A stretch of DNA of 64,000 nt, from contig QAOA01002146.1 of NCBI GenBank assembly GCA_003255065.1, positions 51,122 through 115,121 of the forward strand, in the 5' to 3' direction. Source of the stretch: Cercis canadensis (taxonomy: Eukaryota; Streptophyta; Magnoliopsida; Fabales; Fabaceae). The number at the start of each line of letters is the position of its first letter. The first letter of the stretch is position 1. Shown piece after piece: positions 59,333 to 64,000 of the stretch. The notes under the pieces were generated by a model that did no database searches, had not been told where the DNA came from, and saw only the letters and a program-made list of their open reading frames with translations. The position numbers and the translations under genes are program-made.

Positions 59333-59600
59333 GGTATTGGTGTAGTGACCTCTTGAAACTCAAACTCTAGTATCTAAGTTTGTTAATATCAGATTAAGTT
59401 GACTCACTTGGTGTAGTAACCTCTTGAAACTCAAACTCTAGTATCTAAGTTTGTTAATATCAGATTAGGTTGACTCATTCAAATACATAGTATCTAACCT
59501 TATCATTAGCTAACATGGTCTCCCTGTAAAACTCAAACACCTCGTGTATTTAAAGTCACTCAAAGTTAATGAGAATGTAATTCACTTTCCCACAACTGCA
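59333..59600 (+). repeat. 5' LTR of copia 4 with internal tandem duplication
   Basis: A 71-base unit beginning GGTGTAGTGACCTCTTG is present twice (59339-59409 and 59410-59480). The visible part of the 3' LTR has it once. The LTR ends ...CACAACTGCA. The duplication must have arisen after insertion or be corrected in the other LTR. Confidence 0.8.
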
Positions 59601-59658
59601 TATCTTTTATATAGTATCAGAGCAGTAATAGCCTAACCGTTACCTTTGATCCAAAACC

Positions 59659-62600
59659 ATGGCCTCCAACAGCTCTACCAATACCAACACCACCACCACC
59701 ACCATAACTGCTACCCCTCCCGTATCCTCACCATATGACCCCAAGAATCTCGTCCAGATTAACACTATTACTCAACTACCCATCAAACTCACTGGCACCA
59801 ATTATCCTACTTGGCACAAGCAGTTCTGGTCACTTCTCATTGGCCATGATCTAGTTGGCTATGTCACCGGCGCCCATGCATGCCCTTCACCTCTTCTCGA
59901 CAGCGACGACGAAGCAGGTGTGACCAACCCAGCTTATCATTACTGGATTCGACAGGACCAGCTCCTTTATCTTGCCATCCTCAGCTCCTGTGAAGCTGAT
60001 GCTCGTAGCATCATGTCTTCTGTAGAAACATCAGTTGAAGCATGGATCAAACTTCAGAAAGCATATGCCAATCGCTCTCGGTCGAGAGTCATGTCTCTCA
60101 AGGAACGTTTAGCCTCCCTTACCAAAGGCACGTCTTCCGTCTCCGACTACCTGAACACCATCAAAGGTACTGCCAATGAACTATCTCTAATTGGCTACCC
60201 ACTTGATGATATTGATCTTGTCATATATGCACTCAGTGGGCTTGGTCCTTCTTTTCGAGAAATCTCCACTTCTCTTCGAACTCGTGAGAACCCTATCACT
60301 TTTGATGACTTATTTGATAAACTAGTTGATCATGAACTCTCCCTTCAAAGAGAAGAAAGACTCCATGGTAGCCCTGCTCCTGTTACTGTCAACTATGCCC
60401 ACAAAAACAGTGCACCCTCCTACACCAAAAACACTGCACCTTACCACACTAGAAACAATGCACCCTCTTACACCAGAACCCGCAACCAGTCTCACTCCAA
60501 TCTTCCAAACCGTCGACCTTCACACCCTGCCACTACCCCTATAGTTTGCCAATATTGTGACAGACGTGGTCACACTGCTAAAGAGTGCTATAAGCTCCAT
60601 GGATACCCTACAAAAACCCCTGCACCGGTTGCTCACATGGCCCAGGCGCCTCCCACTCCAGCCAACACTCACTGGCTCATGGACTCAGGTGCCTCCCACC
60701 ATGTAACAAATAATTTCGCCAACCTTACACTGCAGTCCGAATATACAGGCATGGACCAGCTTACTGTAGCTGATGGGTCAGGTTTGCCTATTACTCACAT
60801 AGGTTCAGCTACCTTAGACACCCATTCTATTCCTTTACAGCTCACCAATCTTTTACATGTTCCTTCACTTGACCATAACTTACTTTCAGTTTCTCAATTA
60901 TGCACCCATAATGATGTATCTGTTGAATTTTTTCCTTTTTATTTTAAGGTCAAAGCACTGAAAACAGGGGAGACTCTTCTGCAAGGGCGAAATGAAGGCA
61001 ACATCTACAAGCTTTCCTCCATTCCCTCTTCCTCACCACGTGCATCCCATGTCACCGTCCAACCCAGTATGCATTTATGGCATTCACGGCTTGGTCATCC
61101 AGGCCCTAGGATTTTATCTCATGTCTTTTCTTCCAATCATTTACATGTTTCCCGTTTAAAGTCTATTCCTTGTACTTCATGTCTTTGCAATAAAAGCCAT
61201 AAGTTACCTTTCTCTATGTCTACTGTCACCAGCACTCATCCTCTTGATATTATTTATGCTGATATTTGGGGTCCATCCCCTGTGCCCTCCATTGATAATT
61301 TTCGGTATTATATTGTTCTTGTTGATCATTATTCAAAATATATTTGGTTATATCCCTTAAAACACAAATATGATGTTTCTCTCATTTTTCCTACCTTTCA
61401 AAATCTTGTTGAGAATAAATTCAACACATGGATAAAAACACTTTACACTGACAATGGTGGCGAATTTATTGCCCTTCGTTCTTATCTTGCCACCCATGGC
61501 ATCTCACATTTTACCACTCCTCCACACACTCCAGAGCATAATGGTGTCTCTGAACGCCGTCATCGCCACTTGGTTGAAATAGCTCGCTGCTTACTCCATC
61601 AAGCTTCTCTACCTTCTTCCTTTTGGTCCTATGCTCTTCAAACTGCTACCTGCTTGATTAACCGCATGCCCACCCCCATTCTTCATATGACCACACCTCA
61701 TACTAAGCTTTTTGGTTCCCTTCTCAATTACACTAAACTTCGTACATTTGGCTGCCTTTGCTTCCCTTGGCTCAAACCTTACACTAAGTCTAAACTTGAT
61801 CAACGTTCCTCCCCTTGCCTTTTCCTCGGTTATTCCCCTTCCCAAAGTGCTTACCTTTGTTTTAACCCACTCACTAACTGAATGTATCCCAGCCGGCATG
61901 TTGAGTTCATTGAAAACGTTTTTCCTTATCCATAGTTTCAGTCCAAGTTTACTTCTTCCACCATAGAGTCCATTGTTTCCATCTCTTCCACTGATCCCTC
62001 TCTCACCACTACTGTTCCATTTCATTCCACCTTTCCTCTCCCTTCGTCCTCACCCACCCCTAACCCCATCTCTCTCTCTACTACTCATGTCTCTCCTATT
62101 TGCAGCTCCTCTTCATCCCTCTCACAATCTTCCATTTCACCAGATACCTCTTGCCCGCCTCTAGCAGAATCGAGTCCTCTTGACATCAGTGCCGGTACCT
62201 CAGGTAATGTTCCCTCCTCAACCTCTACTCACCCCATGGTTACTAGATCTAAAAATGGTATCTCTAAACAGAAAAAGGCCCTTACTATTCCCAAATATCC
62301 TTTACCTTGTCCAGTTGAACCTACTTGTATGTCTCAAGCAATCAAGTCTTCAGAATGGAAGCATGCCATGTCTGATGAATTTAATGCACTTCTTAAGAAT
62401 GGCACTTAGGATCTTGTTCCCTCTCACTCAGCTTACAACATTGTTGGCAACAAATGGGTCTTTCGTCTAAAAAGAAATCCAGATGGCTCTATTGCACGGT
62501 ACAAAGCCCGACTTGTTGCCAAAGGGTTTCAGCAGCGCCCTGGTCTTGATTTTCATGACACTTTCAGTCCAGTGGTCCGGCCTCAAACCATTAAAATTGT

Positions 62601-63858
62601 TCTATGTCTTGCCATCTCTCATGGTTGGCGCATGTGTCAAATGGATGTTAACAATGCATTCCTGCATGACACTCTTACTGAAGATGTTTACATGGCTCAA
62701 CCTCCAGGTTTTCAACACCCCACATTTCCCACTCATGTATGTAAATTGCGCAAAGCAATCTATGGGCTCAAACAGGCACCTCGCGCATCGTATGATACTC
62801 TCAAAGCTTTTCTCTTAAGCTTTGGTTTTACTCATACCAAGTGTGATACCTCTCTCTTCGTCTACAAAAAGGGCAACACAGTCGCTTATTTCCTCGTCTA
62901 TGTTGATGATTTACTATTGACTGGCAATAACCCCACTTTCCTCCAGACATTTCAACATGTTCTTTCACAAAAGTTCTCTCTCAAGGACCTTGGCACTCCC
63001 AATTATTTCCTTGGTGTTGAAATTGTCCCCACCACTACGGGTCTCTTCCTTACTCAGCACAAATATGTTCGTGATCTATTGGGAAAAGCTTCCATGCAAG
63101 GTGCCCGTCCTGTGACTACTCCTATGGCCATCAATTGCTCCCTTGTTCCCCTGCCTGATGCCTCATCATGTGACACCAAACTATATCGGTGTCTTGTTGG
63201 CTCATTATAGTATCTTGCCCTCACTCATCCTGACATTAGTTTCTCTGTCAACAAACTTGCTCAACACATGCAAAGGCCTCAGGATAATCATTTTCAAGCT
63301 CTAAAACATGTCCTTCGTTACTTAAAGACCACCGTTGATCATGGCATTCACCTTAAGAAGGACAAGTCTTTTCCTCTCATCACTTATTGTGATGCTGATT
63401 GGGCTGGTGATCACGTTGACAGAAAATCCACCGGAGCTTACATTGCCTATCTTGGCTCCAATCCTATATCATGGGCTGCTCGCAAGCAATCTTCAGTTGC
63501 TCGGTCTTCCACAGAAGCAAAGTATCGAACTATTGCTTCCACTTCCGCTGAGCTCCTCTGGCTCATGCAACTTCTGCCAGAAATGGGACTTTCATTGCCA
63601 AGACCCCCTCACATTTTCTCAGACAATATTGGTGCCACCTATCTATGAACTAATCCTGTCTTTCACTCTCGAATGAAACATCTTGCTATTGATTATCACT
63701 TTGTGCGTGATTTAGTGAGTAATGGTTCATTACGGGTCTCCCATGTACCCTCCAGTCATTAGCTTGCAGACTTACTCACCAAACCACTATAAGGACCCCG
63801 GCACCTCTTTCTCAAAGACAAGATTGGTGTCGTTCCATCCTCCACCATCTTGAGGGGG
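59659..63858 (+). pseudogene. Copia 4 gag-pol, one frame with seven in-frame stops
   Basis: The first 740 codons (59659-61881) are fully open: MASNSSTNTNTTTTTITAT, gag, zinc knuckle CQYCDRRGHTAKEC, protease WLMDSGASHHVTNN, integrase LWHSRLGHPGPRI...CTSCLCNKSH, IYADIWGP, LYTDNGGEF and PEHNGVSERRHRH. Beyond a TGA at 61879 the same frame continues with KWVFRLKRNPDGSIARYKAR, MDVNNAFLHDTLTEDVYMAQ, YGLKQAPRASYDTLKAF and LVYVDDLLLTGN (RT). It then gives YCDADWAGDHVDRKSTGAY and ARSSTEAKYRTIAS (RNase H; the family usually has TEAEYR). In-frame stops are at 61879, 61933, 62407, 63208, 63646, 63760 and 63790; there are no frameshifts. Most stops are explained by single C-to-T or G-to-A changes. It was recently functional but is now inactive unless stops are read through. 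Confidence 0.92.
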
Positions 63859-64000
63859 TGTATTGGTGTAGTGACCTCTTGAAACTCAAACTCTAGTATC
63901 TAAGTTTGTTAATATCAGATTAGGTTGACTCACTCAAATACATAGTATCTAACCTTATCATTAGCTTACATGGTCTCCCTGTAAAACTCAAACACCTCGT
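63859..64000 (+). repeat. 3' LTR of copia 4, truncated by the window
   Basis: Starts TGTATTGGTGTAGTGACC and is nearly identical to the 5' LTR but without the 71-base duplication. Confidence 0.88.

Larger units (their letters stand above)
59333..64000 (+). mobile_element. Copia-type LTR retrotransposon 4, nearly intact, cut by window end
   Basis: The 5' LTR is 59333-59600, and the 3' LTR begins at 63859 and runs past the window end. TAGTATCAGAGC (near 59612) is the initiator-Met-type primer-binding site; TTGAGGGGGTG precedes the 3' LTR. Gag, protease, integrase, RT and RNase H follow in copia order in one uninterrupted register. The target duplication cannot be read because the right flank is outside the window. 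It lies just 3' of the broken F-box gene, in the same orientation. Confidence 0.92.

Noticed and set aside
1..64000. CRISPR arrays, operons, rRNA or prokaryotic transfer
   Set aside because: No regular short-repeat arrays, no operon-like gene packing and no bacterial genes; repeats present are eukaryotic transposons.

Overview
The window looks like nuclear DNA of a flowering plant, probably a eudicot (organism inferred, species not determined). It is AT-rich, has spliced genes with plant-type introns, and is crowded with plant transposon families: copia LTR retrotransposons, hAT and Mutator-like (MULE) DNA elements, a TRIM, LINE and SINE remnants. No rRNA, CRISPR, operon or bacterial feature is visible. 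Only one gene looks intact, a five-exon NudC/CS-domain co-chaperone gene (15540-17993). The other recognisable host sequences are broken: a GAMYB-like MYB fragment that keeps its miR159 site, one plasma-membrane H+-ATPase exon, a THEP1-like NTPase without its P-loop exon, an F-box gene, and a piece of a possible PS1-like FHA protein.

Layout. 1-6890: AT-rich DNA with a complete miniature LTR element (TRIM, 1799-2135, perfect 5-bp target duplication) and a cluster of ACGT/G-box motifs (4633-4840). 6895-8355: a small TIR element carrying the GAMYB fragment. 8640-9655: a Pack-MULE carrying an H+-ATPase exon. 10010-14081: three DNA transposons nested in each other (hAT in MULE in hAT), each with its target-site duplication. 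14090-18000: the NudC gene. 19400-27003: LINE and SINE remnants, then a complete but dead copia element. 27009-28733: AT-rich DNA with a SINE-like and a MITE-like sequence. 28734-35170: a long MULE with a decayed MURA transposase on the minus strand and a decayed plant-mobile-domain gene on the plus strand. 38995-40538: THEP1 remnant. 42567-45590: LTR-like repeat. 45704-59300: an F-box gene hit by a hAT exactly at its start codon and then split by a 12.4-kb minus-strand copia, which itself contains a gene-carrying MULE and a second copia. 59333-64000: a copia whose whole gag-pol keeps one reading frame apart from seven in-frame stops; it runs off the window.

Ten single N bases occur. Nine sit between a sequence and its near-perfect copy, the pattern expected where overlapping contigs were joined without merging. 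These duplications (468, 200, 258, 298, about 293 and about 349 bp for the larger ones) should be treated as assembly artefacts; one falsely duplicates exon 3 of the NudC gene.

The genes do not form a pathway. What ties the region together is repeated insertion of elements into host genes and into one another, with several elements carrying pieces of host genes. Target-site duplications let the insertion order be read directly.
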